Origin: Chromera velia
Taxonomy: Eukaryota > Sar > Chromeraceae
Direction of reading: 5' to 3'
Assembly (NCBI GenBank): GCA_018398765.1
Contig: JAHBMJ010002640.1
Coordinates: 1 to 17,242, forward strand
Length of the DNA stretch: 17,242 nucleotides
Below, piece after piece: positions 16,629-17,242 of the stretch; position 1 is the first letter of the stretch; every line of letters starts with the position of its first letter. Position numbers and translations under genes: made by a program. The notes under the pieces were generated by a model. It was given only the letters and a program-made list of their open reading frames with translations, ran no database searches and was not told the origin of the DNA.

Positions 16629-17242
16629 GCAGATTAAGACTCACCATCCTCCATAGAGGAAAGCTCCTGCCGTCCCTTTTGCTTCGCTTGGGGTGCCGAG
16701 CAAGACAGCCCGACGCGGTCTGCCTGCAGAGACAGGAGACTGAACGTTCCTCCTTCTTTTTGAAAAGCGCCCACAAACCGCAGTCTGAAAGCAGATTAGG
16801 GTAAGTGGAAACTTTTAAGGCTTCTGGGTCAAAAATGCTGGAAAACCCTTCCATCTCTCACAGAAGTGATTGATACGGCTTCGCCCTGCGGCGACACCCA
16901 CCAACAGGCAAAGAAGATCAATTTAGATTCCATTCATATGAATAAAAGAGAGACGGAATCAATCCATGCATGTATCGGCAGTCGATCAGAGATCCTCTCC
17001 CTACATCGCTTGCATTGAGCCCTGCAATGACTGCGTCCACTGGATCTTAGTGAATTTTCTTTCCTTTCTGGCAAGGTGTGGCAGGCTTTGACAGGCATTT
17101 GACAGGCGCTGTCATGCTGACAGTGTTATAACTGTAGCTGCCATTGGTGTAAGTTGAACGTACTCTGACAGCCGTCGTGCATGGTACTGCACTTAGTGCG
17201 TGATACGCTATGGAGTGCTGTGCTTTAGCCCTGATTTCAGGA
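16629..17242. other. No recognisable feature
   Basis: I see no convincing gene, RNA or mobile element here. A clear GTAAGT follows position 16800, and TTGACAGGC is directly repeated near 17090 and 17100 with a nearby inverted CTGTCA. These are too short to interpret. Confidence 0.4.

Overview
The window looks like nuclear DNA of an intron-rich microbial eukaryote. The genes are split by spliceosomal introns ending in TGCAG. CTGT, GTCA and GA microsatellites are common, AT-rich repeat islands interrupt DNA of middling GC, and no bacterial-style operons are visible. An alveolate (for example a chromerid) is my best guess, but this is inference from style and not from a diagnostic gene.

Layout. 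1-1958 holds repeats, a strong RNA-type hairpin (400-456), a few possible very short exons and an AT-rich repeat. 1959-3531 (+) is a multi-exon gene whose first exons encode a Cys/His-rich domain resembling CCCH zinc fingers. 3532-6480 has no gene I can support; it contains a fold-back element (4596-4743) and two more AT-rich repeat copies. 6490-6660 is a short CpG-rich block followed by a TATA-like sequence. It lies ahead of the main gene, 6833-13012 (+), an eight-exon SMYD4-like protein lysine methyltransferase (TPR, split SET with an inserted MYND finger, post-SET Cys cluster, helical C-terminus). Its reading frame can be followed through all seven introns to a 1155-residue product. 13013-13786 is AT-rich and carries a nested inverted-repeat element. 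13787 to about 16130 (-) is one long, apparently intronless coding sequence broken by about eight lesions: a decayed gene of unknown family. 16131-17242 has microsatellites and one doubtful short ORF.

The most unusual signal is an architecture seen at several unrelated places: a palindromic core, often with unequal tandem copies of one arm, bracketed by long direct repeats that differ from locus to locus (about 19, 27, 30 and 51 bp). One case lies inside a coding exon of the methyltransferase and adds exactly 27 codons. Core and direct-repeat sequences differ at each site, so this looks like a recurring insertion or repair process more than one transposon family. Other notable points: 5' splice sites with G at +5 but no A at +3 (often GTCAG), one of them lying at the start of a (GTCA)n microsatellite; a 273-nt stop-free, frame-neutral segment inside the MYND finger that behaves like an exitron; and a strong excess of the octamer GGAGACGG.
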